Below are positions 54,502 through 63,191 of a DNA stretch of 64,000 bases, one piece after another. Source of the DNA: Planctomycetales bacterium 71-10 (GTDB taxonomy: Bacteria > Planctomycetota > Planctomycetia > Isosphaerales > Isosphaeraceae); assembly GCA_001898385.1 (NCBI GenBank), contig MKTT01000090.1, positions 20,509-84,508 on the forward strand. Direction: 5' to 3'. Position 1 is the first letter of the stretch. Each line of letters opens with the position of its first letter. The position numbers were made by a program, and so were the translations under genes. The notes below the pieces were generated by a model that saw only the letters and a list, made by a program, of their open reading frames with translations, searched no databases and was not told the DNA's origin.

Positions 54502-56667
54502 ATGAAGCGACCATCGAGCGGGATCGAGGCCGGGATGTTCGGCGTCCTGTTCGCGGAGGGAGCGATCGGGCCCAGGTCCGACGCCGACCTGCTCCGCCTC
54601 TTCACGACCCGCGAGCGGGAGACCGCCGAGGCGGCGTTCGCCGCGCTGATCGAGCGTCACGGGCCGATGGTGCTGGGCGTCTGCCGGCGGACGCTGGGCG
54701 AGTCCCACGCGGCCGAGGACGCCTTCCAGGCCGTGTTCCTGGTGCTGGCGCGGAGGGCCCCGGCCGTGCGCGTGGACGACTCGCTGGGCCGGTGGCTCTA
54801 CGGCGTGGCGCGCAAGGTGGCCTCGAAGGCGCGGCGGCGAGCGGGCCGCGAGATCCCCGCCGCGGCGGCGAGCGACCGGACGCCCATCGACCCGGTCGCG
54901 GAGGTCGCCCGCGAGGAGGTTCGCAGGCTCGTCGATCGCGAGGTGGCCCTGCTGCCGCGGAAGTATCGCGAGCCCGCCGCCCTCTGCCACCTGGACGGGC
55001 TGACGCACGAGCAGGCGGCCGAGGCGCTGGGCGTCCCGGTCGGCACGATCCGTTCCCGCCTCTCCCGGGCCCGCGACCTCCTCCGCCCCCGCCTGGTCCG
55101 GCGCGGCCTCGCCCCGGCCGCCGCCCTCGCCCGACTCGACTCGCCGGCGGCCGCCGCGGCCCTCCCGAGGGCCCTGTCGGCGGCCACGATCGCCGCGGCC
55201 CTCGGGGCGGGCGCGCGGGGCGTCGCGCCGGCGGCCGCCCTGGCCGCCGCGACCGTGCGGCCGGCGATCACGTCCCGCGTCGTCGCGACCGGCGCGGTCC
55301 TGGCCGTCGTCGTCGGGGGGTCGTTCGTCCTTCGTGGGCTCGGCGTCATGGGCCAGGAGCCGCCGGCCGCCGCCGTCGCCAGGCCCCCGGACGCCCCCTC
55401 GCTCGACGACCAGATCCGCCAGATCATCCGCGAGCACGAGGACGAGGAGGCCCGGGCCCGCAAGGCCATGCGCGGGCTGTCGAAGGCCGAGTTGCAGCGA
55501 TGGCGGGCCGAGGGCGGCGGCTTCCCGAATCGGTTCAACACCATGAGGCGCATCCTGGACATGGTCGCCGCGCACCCGGGAGAGCCGGTCGGGCGCGACG
55601 GCCTGGTCTGGATCGTCGGGTATCGTAGCGCCTCGTCCACCGGGGAGTTCGGCGACCTGTTCGGCCGGGCGGCCCGCCTGCTCGTCGAGCACTTCGCCGA
55701 CGATCCGGAGGTCGCGCGGGCGGGGCTCGACATGGACAACGAGGCGACTCGCGGTCGGGACGCCTTCCTGGAAGGGATCTACGCGACGGCCGTAGGGCGT
55801 GAGGCCCGCGGGCTGATCCGCTACGGCCTGGCGCTCTACCTCGCGAAGAAGTCCGAGCACGCCCGGTATCTTCGCGATCAGCCCGGGCCGCAGACGCACA
55901 CGTCGATCCGGCCGGGCGACAAGGCGGGCCCCAGGGACGAGATCCAGGTGCCGCTGTCCCACGAGCGACGCGGGTACCATGAACATCTCCGCATGCTCGA
56001 CCCGGCCACGCTCCGCGCAAGGAGCGAGCGACTGTTCGAGGAGGTCCTGGCCGAGTACGCCGACATCCCCTACCTCACGGCTCACGGGCGCGAACTCCAG
56101 CGCAAGGTCCGTGAGCGGCCGTCGGCCGCGATCGAAGACCCCCAGGAGAAGCAGGACCGCGAGGCGACCGAGCGATGGGTCGCCGCCCCCGTCCCCACGC
56201 TGGGCGAGAAGGCCGCCGAGCAGCTCGACGAGCTGCGCCATCTCGTCGAGGGCAGGCCGGCGCCGGATGTCGAGGGGATCGGGGCCGACGGAAGGCCGAT
56301 CCGCTTGTCGGACCACCGGGGCAAGGTGGTCGTCCTCTCCTTCTGGAACTCGTCCGACCTCCGCCACATCGCCGACGACCGAAGGTTGGTCGAGGATCTG
56401 CCGGAGGGGCGATTCGCCCTGGTGGGGGCCGTCCGATGGGACGCGGACGAGGGGGCGAGGGCTGTCGTCGAGCGCGAGCGTATGACCTGGCCGAACATCC
56501 TGAAGGGGGGCGAGGCGATCGCCGGGCGCTACCACGCCCCTCGCTCTAGCGCCTGGTACGTCATCGACGCCGAGGGCGTGCTCCGGGGCAAGCGGCTGAT
56601 GTTCCCTTCGGGCGTGCTCGCGATCGTCCGCCCCCTGATCGCCGAGGCCGGGCGGCGCGACGATTGA
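54502..56667 (+). CDS. ECF sigma factor fused to a membrane helix and Cys-less redoxin domain
   Basis: A 721-residue protein. Residues 28-115 are sigma region 2 (core EDAFQAVFLVLARR, 72-85) and about 145-198 sigma region 4 (LLPRKYREPAALCHLDGLTHEQAAEALGVPVGTIRSRLSRARDLL). An Ala-rich stretch leads to one membrane helix (about 258-278), then a helical domain (300-560). Residues 584-721 are a TlpA/AhpC-type redoxin fold (GRPAPDVEGIGADGRPIRLS, RGKVVVLSFW) in which the usual CxxC after FW is replaced by NSSDLRH, so it cannot do dithiol chemistry. It looks like a membrane-tethered sigma that senses an envelope signal. GGAGGG at 54490-54495 is spaced for the second ATG (54502), not the ATG directly beside it (54496). 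Confidence 0.9.
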   Translation: MKRPSSGIEAGMFGVLFAEGAIGPRSDADLLRLFTTRERETAEAAFAALIERHGPMVLGVCRRTLGESHAAEDAFQAVFLVLARRAPAVRVDDSLGRWLYGVARKVASKARRRAGREIPAAAASDRTPIDPVAEVAREEVRRLVDREVALLPRKYREPAALCHLDGLTHEQAAEALGVPVGTIRSRLSRARDLLRPRLVRRGLAPAAALARLDSPAAAAALPRALSAATIAAALGAGARGVAPAAALAAATVRPAITSRVVATGAVLAVVVGGSFVLRGLGVMGQEPPAAAVARPPDAPSLDDQIRQIIREHEDEEARARKAMRGLSKAELQRWRAEGGGFPNRFNTMRRILDMVAAHPGEPVGRDGLVWIVGYRSASSTGEFGDLFGRAARLLVEHFADDPEVARAGLDMDNEATRGRDAFLEGIYATAVGREARGLIRYGLALYLAKKSEHARYLRDQPGPQTHTSIRPGDKAGPRDEIQVPLSHERRGYHEHLRMLDPATLRARSERLFEEVLAEYADIPYLTAHGRELQRKVRERPSAAIEDPQEKQDREATERWVAAPVPTLGEKAAEQLDELRHLVEGRPAPDVEGIGADGRPIRLSDHRGKVVVLSFWNSSDLRHIADDRRLVEDLPEGRFALVGAVRWDADEGARAVVERERMTWPNILKGGEAIAGRYHAPRSSAWYVIDAEGVLRGKRLMFPSGVLAIVRPLIAEAGRRDD

Positions 56668-56692
56668 GGTCGGGGTCGGGGCGGGATAGCAT
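56664..56692 (+). promoter_or_regulatory. Sigma70-type promoter of the sulfatase
   Basis: TTGAGG at 56664-56669 (overlapping the previous stop codon), a 17-base spacer, then TAGCAT at 56687-56692. The -10 overlaps the upstream ATG at 56691, which argues for the sulfatase start at 56751. Confidence 0.6.
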
Positions 56693-56750
56693 GACCACCG
56701 TCCGACGCCGGCGGGCGTCATCCGTCGCAGCGAAGATCGGGGGCGTGAAA

Positions 56751-58199
56751 ATGATTCGAATCGTTGGGATGATCGCGGGGCTCGCGCTGGGTATGGCGGC
56801 CGTGGTCGTTGCGGAGGAGCCGAAGGTCCGGCCCAACGTTTTATTCCTGCTCTCGGACGACCACAGCTATCCCTACCTGGGCGCCTACGGGTCGAAGTCG
56901 GTGCGCACGCCGAACCTGGACCGGCTGGCGGGTGAGGGGATGCGGTTCGACGCCATGTTCGTGAGCTGTCCGCAGTGCGTGCCGTCGCGCGCGGCGCTCA
57001 TGACGGGGCGGTCGCCGGTCTCGGTCCGGATGGTCCGGTTCACGTCGCCGCTGCCGCCGGACGTCGAGGCGCTGCCGGACCTGCTGCGCCAGCACGCGGG
57101 GTATTTCACCGGCGTCGGCGGCCGGTCGTATCACCTCGACGGGCCCCCGGCGCAGGGGAAGAACGCGGCGCCCGTATCGAAGGAGGTGCTCGCCCGCCAC
57201 GACCTCCGCACGTTCAAGAAGCGGGTCGACTACATGGAGCAGGGGCCCGCGACGCGCTGGAAGACCTACGGCGATCACCTGGCCGCGTTCCTCGACGCCG
57301 CGCCGAAGGACAAGCCGTGGTTCTTCTGGCTCGGCTACAGCGACCCCCACCATCCCTGGGACGCGAAGGGCGGCGAGGGGGTCGTCGACCCGGCGAAGGT
57401 CGAGGTCCCGGCCGACCTCCCCGACCTGCCGGGCGTCCGCGACGACCTGGCGCGGTACGCGGCGGAGGTCGAGCACCTGGACGGCGACGTGCAGAGCGTG
57501 CTCGACGTGCTGGAGTCCCGCGGGCTGGCGAAGGACACGCTCGTCGTCTTCATGGGCGACAACGGCATGGCCGTGCCGCACGGCAAGGGCTCGCTGTACG
57601 ACCGCGGGCTGCGCGTCCCGCTGCTCGTCCGCTGGCCGGGCGTGGTGAAGCCGGGGATGGTCGCCGATGCCCTGGTCTCGGGCGAGGACTTCGCCCCGAC
57701 GATCCTCCAGGCGGCCGGCGTCGCGCCGCCGGCGACGATGAGCGGCCGGAGCTACCTCCCTCTCCTGCGCGGGGAGGCGTTCGAGCCGCGCCGCCACATC
57801 TTCGGCGAGCGCGGGCCCCACGGCGGCGACGGCGGCATGGCCGTGGACGTCGCCTCGAATACGTTCGACCTGGCCCGCTGCGTGCGGTCGGGTCGCTACA
57901 AGCTGATCTACAATTGCACGCCCCATCAACCCTACGCGCCCGTCGACAGCCGCCAGGGCCCCGGCTGGCAGGCGATGCTCGCGGCCCACAGGTCCGGGAC
58001 GCTCGACCCGAAGTTCGAGCGGGCGTATTTCACAAACCCGCGGCCGATCTTCGAGCTGTACGACCTGAAATCCGACCCGGGCGAGTCGGAGAACCTGGCC
58101 GGCCGGCCCGAGGTGGCCGAAGTCGAGCGCGAACTCAAGGCGACGCTGGCGGAGAAGATGATCCTGGACTGGGATTTCCTCCCGCTGCCGGTGCGCTGA
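56751..58199 (+). CDS. Secreted sulfatase (formylglycine type)
   Basis: A 482-residue exported alkaline-phosphatase-superfamily sulfatase. The signal peptide is MIRIVGMIAGLALGMAAVVVAEE. Metal ligands Asp36/Asp37 lie in LLSDDHSYP, the formylglycine site Cys76 in CVPSRAALMTGR fits CxPSR, and later come HHPWD and GDNGMAVPHGKGSLYDRG with the remaining Asp/Asn and Lys. It needs a formylglycine-generating enzyme, not seen here. Planctomycetes carry many such enzymes for sulfated polysaccharides; the target is not predictable. The final 65 bases overlap the 3' end of a convergent gene. Confidence 0.93.
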   Translation: MIRIVGMIAGLALGMAAVVVAEEPKVRPNVLFLLSDDHSYPYLGAYGSKSVRTPNLDRLAGEGMRFDAMFVSCPQCVPSRAALMTGRSPVSVRMVRFTSPLPPDVEALPDLLRQHAGYFTGVGGRSYHLDGPPAQGKNAAPVSKEVLARHDLRTFKKRVDYMEQGPATRWKTYGDHLAAFLDAAPKDKPWFFWLGYSDPHHPWDAKGGEGVVDPAKVEVPADLPDLPGVRDDLARYAAEVEHLDGDVQSVLDVLESRGLAKDTLVVFMGDNGMAVPHGKGSLYDRGLRVPLLVRWPGVVKPGMVADALVSGEDFAPTILQAAGVAPPATMSGRSYLPLLRGEAFEPRRHIFGERGPHGGDGGMAVDVASNTFDLARCVRSGRYKLIYNCTPHQPYAPVDSRQGPGWQAMLAAHRSGTLDPKFERAYFTNPRPIFELYDLKSDPGESENLAGRPEVAEVERELKATLAEKMILDWDFLPLPVR

Positions 58200-59448
58200 C
58201 CGGGCCGACGCCGACGTCGCGCACCTTCTCCAGGATGCCGCCGTCGTCGGCGAGGTCCGAGCCCACGGAGTAGACCAGCCAGCCGTCGGGCCGCTTCTTC
58301 GCGATCAGCGGCTTCTCCGTGAAGGGGTCGATGGTCGCCTCGGCGGGGAGGCTCAGCGAAGCCAGGTCGGCCGGCTCGGCCTCCGCGCCCGTGCGTTGCA
58401 GGGCGTTCAGGACGCGGAGCGATCGGGCCATCGCCGCCTGCCTCACGACGGCCTCGCGGAGGCTCTGGAGCGCCGGGGCGAGGAGGGTCGCCATCGGTCG
58501 CATGGGGTGCAGGGGGAGTTGCGCGGCGATCGCGCCGGAGGCGGCCTTGGCCTTCAGGTAGGGGAGATCGACGATCTCCAGTTCCTTCTCGTACAGGTCC
58601 AGGATCATCAGGACGGCCCCGTCGCGTAGCCAGCCCGCGAACGGGATCGGGGCCGTCGGCATCTCGCGGAACGACGAGATGGAGAAGGCCCGCTCGGTCT
58701 TGAGGGCGTGCGTGAGGAGCCGCGGGGCGTCGAACCGCCCCAACTCGGCGTCGAGCGAGCGTCGCGACTCTTCGGATACGGGGCCGGACAGGAGAGTCTC
58801 CGCGGCGTCCTGGACGGAGACGTATCCGCACGCGATGGCGGCCAGGGTCGACATCAGCCCCGGGTCGCGGCCCAGGTCGTCCGAGAGCCGCAGCGAGGCG
58901 ACCGCCACGGCGACGGCCCCGTCGCGATCGCCCCGCGCCCGCAGGACGGACGACCAGGACGCGAGGATCCGGATCATGCTCCGGAATCGGGCCGTGCGGT
59001 CGCCGACCTCCTGGGTGAAGCGGGTCGTGTGGGACGTCGACGCGAAGCGGTGGGAATACTCGGCGCGCGAGGCGGCCTCGATCAGCCGCGGCACGACGTC
59101 CGGATGGGCCTTGAAGACGGCGTCCAACCGCGCGAGGGAATCGGCGTCGAGCGGCCCGGCGGGACGTCCCGATTTCGGGTAGAGCTTCAGCATCTCCTTT
59201 TCGAGGGCCGCGACGCCGGGGGCGGCCTGCTCCAGCAGGGCGTCGGCGTCGTCTTCGCGGGAGAGTTCGGGCGCGCCGAAGTCGGCGATGGACGTCGGGT
59301 CGCCCGCGGCCCGGATCGCGTCGAGGCGGGAATTGAGCCGGCCGCCCGCGATCCACGCGGACCAGGCGCCCCAGGCGACGGCCGCGGCCAGGATGAGCCC
59401 GACCGCGATCGCGGATTGGATGAGGATCTTCTTGAAGCGTCGGCTCAT
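58135..59448 (-). CDS. Membrane-anchored protein of unknown function, paralogue A
   Basis: A 437-residue protein. The N-terminus MSRRFKKILIQSAIAVGLILAAAVAWGAW gives one membrane helix. A helical region follows with RLNSRLDAIRAAGDPTSIADF near 37-57, and the C-terminal part has PAEATIDPFTEKPLIAKKRP and DGWLVYSVGSDLADDGG. That last motif resembles the DPF.GKP...YSvG.DgkDdGG element shared with pseudopilin/type II secretion protein G C-termini in planctomycetes. It is a tandem paralogue of the gene at 59513-60829, similar along its whole length. The ATG at 59448 is preferred; the upstream open frame is Arg-rich shadow. It overlaps the sulfatase 3' end by 65 bases. Function unknown. Confidence 0.8.
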   Translation of the reverse strand: MSRRFKKILIQSAIAVGLILAAAVAWGAWSAWIAGGRLNSRLDAIRAAGDPTSIADFGAPELSREDDADALLEQAAPGVAALEKEMLKLYPKSGRPAGPLDADSLARLDAVFKAHPDVVPRLIEAASRAEYSHRFASTSHTTRFTQEVGDRTARFRSMIRILASWSSVLRARGDRDGAVAVAVASLRLSDDLGRDPGLMSTLAAIACGYVSVQDAAETLLSGPVSEESRRSLDAELGRFDAPRLLTHALKTERAFSISSFREMPTAPIPFAGWLRDGAVLMILDLYEKELEIVDLPYLKAKAASGAIAAQLPLHPMRPMATLLAPALQSLREAVVRQAAMARSLRVLNALQRTGAEAEPADLASLSLPAEATIDPFTEKPLIAKKRPDGWLVYSVGSDLADDGGILEKVRDVGVGPVSAPAAGGNPSPGSSSPPASP

Positions 59449-59512
59449 CGTCGTCCTCCGGGGGCGTGGTCGCGATTCGTCATCGGGACATTCGCCGCTC
59501 GCTCGGGAATCT

Positions 59513-60829
59513 TCAGCGGGCCGCCGCGGGCGGTGGGCCCGGGCGGTCGACCTGGGACGGCGCGGCCTCTTTCGCGACGGGCTCGAACCCGATGTCCTTC
59601 GCCTCATGGAACGTCCCGCCGTCGTCGACGAGGTCGGGGCCGACGGAGTAGACCAGCCAGCCGTCGGGCCGCTTCTTCACGATCAAGGGCTTCCCGGTGA
59701 AGGGGTCGATGGTCGCCTCGGCGGGGAGGCCGAGGGTCGTCAGGTCGGCGGGCGCCGGGGCGTCCGCGGGGAGGGCCCGAAGGGCGTTGAGGATGCGGAG
59801 CACCCGGACGGCGGCCCGCTGGGTCTCGGCCGCCTTGCGGGCGGCCAGGACGGCGGGCTCCAGGAGCTGCACCAGCAGTTTCCACGGATGACGGTATGCC
59901 CGGAGGGATTGCGGCGGTCCCAGCGCGGCGAGTTGCGGAAAAGGCGTCGCGCTTCGCTGAAACTCCTCGTCATGATAGTCGAGGAGCATAAGCATCAAGT
60001 CGTTCAGCAGCCACCCGCGCATCCAGAAGACCGGCGCGGAAAACTCCCGCGCCGCCGACAGTCCGAAGGCCCGCTCGGTTCGAAGGGCGTGGCGATACCT
60101 CTCAAGATCGTCGTGGCGCATCAATTCGGCGTCGAGCCGGCGGCGGGACTCGTCGGAGATCGGCCCGGCCTGGAGGGTCCGCTCGGCCTCGATCATCGCC
60201 TGGCGCGTCGTCGCCACGGAGACGAGATAGCCGGTGAGCAACGGCTCGCGGGCCCAGAAGGCCGAGAGCTTCAGGCTGGCGATGCTGGTCGCGATCGCCT
60301 CGTCGCGCTTTCCCTGGGCCGTCTGGAGCATCGACCAGGCCGCCAGGACCCGGTTCGCCGTCCGATGCTCCTGGATCAACTCGATCCCCTTCGACGAGAA
60401 CACGGTCGGGGGGAGGGAGACGTCGTGGGCGTGTTCGTAGTCCGGCCGGTCCGCCGCCTCCATGAGCCGGGGGATCGCGCGGGGGTGGTCACGGAAGAGG
60501 GCTTCGACCTTGGCCTGGGCGTCGGCGTTCAGGGGACCGTCGGGACGGCCGGTCGGCGGGAAGATCGCCATCAGCCCCTTCTGGACGGCCTCGACCTCGG
60601 CGGCGACGCCTCCCAGGACCACGTCGGCGTTGGTGTCCGGGGGGATGGGCTTTGCGGCCAGGTCGGCCAGGGAGACGGGGTCGCCTGCCTTGCGGATCGC
60701 GTCGAGTCGGGCCTCAAGCCGACGGCCGGTCATGCCCGTGTACCACGCGCTCCATGACAAGAACGCGACCAGGAAGAGGCCGAAGCTGATCGCGGCCCAC
60801 TTGAGGAATCTGAGGATGCGTCGTTTCAT
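59513..60829 (-). CDS. Membrane-anchored protein of unknown function, paralogue B
   Basis: A 438-residue paralogue of the downstream gene with the same layout: membrane helix (FLKWAAISFGLFLVAFLSW, 8-26), RRLEARLDAIRKAGDPVSLADL (36-57), long helical middle, and the C-terminal PAEATIDPFTGKPLIVKKRP with DGWLVYSVGPDLVDDGG. The ends are the most alike (near-identical C-terminal 35 residues), which suggests tandem duplication. Its 5' 116 bases overlap the end of the putative anti-sigma gene in another frame, so the ECF-anti-sigma-paralogue B-paralogue A block is probably one transcript. Function unknown. Confidence 0.8.
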   Translation of the reverse strand: MKRRILRFLKWAAISFGLFLVAFLSWSAWYTGMTGRRLEARLDAIRKAGDPVSLADLAAKPIPPDTNADVVLGGVAAEVEAVQKGLMAIFPPTGRPDGPLNADAQAKVEALFRDHPRAIPRLMEAADRPDYEHAHDVSLPPTVFSSKGIELIQEHRTANRVLAAWSMLQTAQGKRDEAIATSIASLKLSAFWAREPLLTGYLVSVATTRQAMIEAERTLQAGPISDESRRRLDAELMRHDDLERYRHALRTERAFGLSAAREFSAPVFWMRGWLLNDLMLMLLDYHDEEFQRSATPFPQLAALGPPQSLRAYRHPWKLLVQLLEPAVLAARKAAETQRAAVRVLRILNALRALPADAPAPADLTTLGLPAEATIDPFTGKPLIVKKRPDGWLVYSVGPDLVDDGGTFHEAKDIGFEPVAKEAAPSQVDRPGPPPAAAR

Positions 60830-61259
60830 CGTCGGTCTCCCGGAGATCGAGGGCCAGTTCTCGGACGAGGCGGCGGAGTTCGGCGGCGTGGCGGTCGAGG
60901 TCGGCGACGCCGGCCGGGGCTTGCACGGAGAGGCGGTCGAGGGCCCACCGGCCGGCCTCGGGCCCGGCGACCTCGGCGATGTCGCCGGCGATCGCGATAG
61001 CCCGGGGCGAGACGGGCCGGGGGCCGAAGGCCCGGTCGATCAGGGCGTCGGAGCTTTGGTTGGCGCGGTGATTCAGCCAGACGCTCAGGAGGAGGGCGGC
61101 GGCGGTCGCCAGGCCGGCGGGGAAACGTCGGCGCGGGCGCGGCGCGGCGGTCTCCCGCGCGAGTTCCTCGTCGACGGCCCGGAGGATCCGGGCGCGGAGG
61201 CCGTCCGGGGAGCCGCGGGGCGTCAGGCCGGAGAGCCGGCGTTCGACGTCGTCGTTCAT
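60714..61259 (-). CDS. Putative anti-sigma factor partner of the adjacent ECF sigma
   Basis: A 181-residue protein. A soluble N-terminal part (MNDDVERRLSGLTPRGSPDGLRARI, 1-45) is followed by one hydrophobic segment (AGLATAAALLLSVWLN, about 48-63) and a polar C-terminal part. This layout and the ATGA overlap with the sigma gene upstream (61256-61259) are typical of transmembrane anti-sigma factors. No zinc HxxxCxxC motif is visible, so it would be a non-ZAS type. Its last 116 bases overlap the next gene in another frame, so the C-terminal 38 residues are of uncertain authenticity: they are read from the same DNA as the paralogue B membrane helix. Confidence 0.65.
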   Translation of the reverse strand: MNDDVERRLSGLTPRGSPDGLRARILRAVDEELARETAAPRPRRRFPAGLATAAALLLSVWLNHRANQSSDALIDRAFGPRPVSPRAIAIAGDIAEVAGPEAGRWALDRLSVQAPAGVADLDRHAAELRRLVRELALDLRETDDETTHPQIPQVGRDQLRPLPGRVLVMERVVHGHDRPSA

Positions 61260-61780
61260 CGTCCCCTCCTCGTCAGAAGGTCTCGCATCCGGTCCAGGGC
61301 CGCCCGATAGCGCGAGGCGACCGTCCCGAGGGGGCGGCCGACGACGGCGCCGACCTCGCGGAAGGTCAGGCCGGCGAACATCTTCAGCTCCACGATCTCG
61401 CGGTCGTCGGCGCCCAGGGCGGCCAGGGCGAGCGCGGCGTCCTCGGCGGCCTCGCGGGCCGCGGCGTCGTCGCAGCCGGCCTCGACGAACAGGTCGCGGG
61501 CGACGGCCGTCGTCGCCCCCCGGCGGCGGCGGGCGTCGAGCCAGCGCCGGGCCTCGTTGCGGGCGACGGCGAACGCGAAGGCCGTCGGGTCGTCGACCTC
61601 GCCCAGCCGCTCGCGATTCCGCGCCAGCCGGATGAAGGTTTCCTGGAGGACGTCGTCGGCGTCGGCCGATGCTCCCAGGATCGCGACCAGGTAATGGTGG
61701 AGGCGGTCGGCGAGCGCGTCGTAGAGCGCGGCGAAGGCTGCCGGATCCCCGCTCGCCAGGCGTTTCGCAGGTGCATCCAT
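61256..61780 (-). CDS. ECF-type RNA polymerase sigma factor
   Basis: A 174-residue sigma factor. Region 2 has ADADDVLQETFIRLAR (39-54) for core polymerase and -10 recognition. Region 4 (about 118-170) has DDREIVELKMFAGLTFREVGAVVGRP and GTVASRYRAALDRMRDLL as helix-turn-helix. It starts at the ATG at 61780 (MDAPAKRLASGDPAAFAALYDA, the usual ECF opening); the longer open frame is shadow. It overlaps the putative anti-sigma gene by 4 bases. It is divergent from pdhA. The target promoter is unknown. Confidence 0.92.
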   Translation of the reverse strand: MDAPAKRLASGDPAAFAALYDALADRLHHYLVAILGASADADDVLQETFIRLARNRERLGEVDDPTAFAFAVARNEARRWLDARRRRGATTAVARDLFVEAGCDDAAAREAAEDAALALAALGADDREIVELKMFAGLTFREVGAVVGRPLGTVASRYRAALDRMRDLLTRRGR

Positions 61781-62175
61781 CCGCGCCCCGGGAAGGGTTG
61801 AAGGTCGACGCGCCCCGACGCGGGACGCACGGAGAGAGACCCGCCCCGAGGGCCGTTTTCCGGGGATTCTTCGACGGCGCGGAATTTTGTAGAGGGGCGA
61901 AGGCCCGGCCGGGTTCGATTCTTGGCCAACCTTCCTGGCCAGACGGCGGATCTTTCGTATAAGATGAACCGTCCAGATACCATCGGCGGACGGTGGACCA
62001 GAGAACAGGCCCCCCACGGCGCCCCCCATCGATCGGGCCGCGGCCGCGGGCCGACTCGCACCCCGGCGAACGCCGGCCCGCCCCCCCGACGTCGCCCCCG
62101 GATGGCCCCGGGCTCGCCCCAGCCGGCCCCACCGGCCCCCGCTTGGTCCGCCGTTCACTCAGGAGTCAGGTTGCA
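61781..62175. other. Divergent intergenic region between the ECF sigma and pdhA
   Basis: 395 bases. TATAAG/TAAGAT at 61958-61965 is the clearest -10-like element towards pdhA, with no good -35 box. AGGAG at 62161-62165 is the ribosome-binding site region of pdhA. An open frame runs through it in phase with pdhA but its Pro/Arg-rich translation is not homologous to E1-alpha. Confidence 0.5.
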
Positions 62176-63189
62176 ATGGCCTCAGTGCAAACGGAAGCGA
62201 AACCGATCGTCGATCAGACGAAGGCCCTGGACTGGCTGCGGCAGATGATGCTGATCCGCCGGTTCGAAGAACGGGCCGAGATGCTCTACCAGAAGGGGAA
62301 CAAGATCGGCGGGTTCTTCCACCAGTACAGCGGCCAGGAGCCGGTGGCGGTGGGGTCGATCGGGGTGCTCCGCGAGGACGACTGGGTCATCACCGCCTAC
62401 CGCGACCACGGTCACGCCCTCGCCCTGGGGATGACCGCCCGCGCCGGCATGGCCGAGCTGCTGGGCAAGGTCACGGGCTGCTCCAAGGGGAAGGGGGGCT
62501 CCATGCACTTCTTCGACGCGGAGAAGGGCATGATGGGGGGCCACGCCATCGTCGGCAGCCACATCCCCCTGGCGGCCGGCTTCGCCTTCGCCAGCAAGTA
62601 CCGCGGCGAGGAGCGGGTGGCGCTCTGCTACCTGGGCGACGGGGCCATCAACCAGGGCGGCGTCCACGAGGCGCTCAACATGGCCGCCCTGTGGAAGCTG
62701 CCGGTCATCTACATCGTCGAGAACAACCTGTACGCGATGGGGACGTCGCTGGTCCGGTCCAGCTCGCTGGTGGACCTGACCACCCGCTGCGCCACGCCCT
62801 ACGGCATCCCCGGCCACCGCATCAACGGCAACGACGTCGAGCTGATGGCGAAGACGACGCTGGAGTGCGTCGAGCACGCCCGCGCCGGCGAGGGGCCCAG
62901 CTTCATCGAGGCCCAGACCTACCGCTACAAGGGCCACTCGATCAGCGACCCGGGCAAGTACCGGATGCGCGACGAGCTGGACAGCTACATCAAGAAAGAC
63001 CCGATCGTGGTCTATGAGACCGTCCTCAAGGAGCGCGGCTGGATCGACGACGAGGCGATCGAGGCGATGCGCGAGGAGGTCAAGGCCGAGATCGAGGAGG
63101 CGATCGAGTTCGCCGAGAAGAGCGAGAATCCGCCCCTCGAAGCGGTCTACGAGGACATCACGGCGGCCCCCTTCATCCCGCAGGAGTGA
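62176..63189 (+). CDS. pdhA: Pyruvate dehydrogenase E1 component, alpha subunit
   Basis: A 337-residue thiamine-diphosphate enzyme subunit. It has HQYSGQEPVAVG (49-60), the YRDHGHALA loop (75-83), GGSMHFFD (107-114), and the ThDP/Mg motif GDGAINQGGVHEALNMAALW ending in VENN (154-184). YRYKGHSISDPGKYR and the RDPI-like KKDPIVVYE close the active-site region. Pyruvate is the likely substrate, but acetoin or branched-chain oxoacid versions are close relatives. It is 2 bases from pdhB and the two form the E1 heterotetramer. The ATG at 62176 gives the natural N-terminus. Confidence 0.94.
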   Translation: MASVQTEAKPIVDQTKALDWLRQMMLIRRFEERAEMLYQKGNKIGGFFHQYSGQEPVAVGSIGVLREDDWVITAYRDHGHALALGMTARAGMAELLGKVTGCSKGKGGSMHFFDAEKGMMGGHAIVGSHIPLAAGFAFASKYRGEERVALCYLGDGAINQGGVHEALNMAALWKLPVIYIVENNLYAMGTSLVRSSSLVDLTTRCATPYGIPGHRINGNDVELMAKTTLECVEHARAGEGPSFIEAQTYRYKGHSISDPGKYRMRDELDSYIKKDPIVVYETVLKERGWIDDEAIEAMREEVKAEIEEAIEFAEKSENPPLEAVYEDITAAPFIPQE

Positions 63190-63191
63190 CC

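Noticed and set aside
56691..56750. Longer sulfatase start at the ATG at 56691
   Set aside because: That ATG overlaps the -10 box TAGCAT of a good promoter, and the signal peptide begins at 56751.
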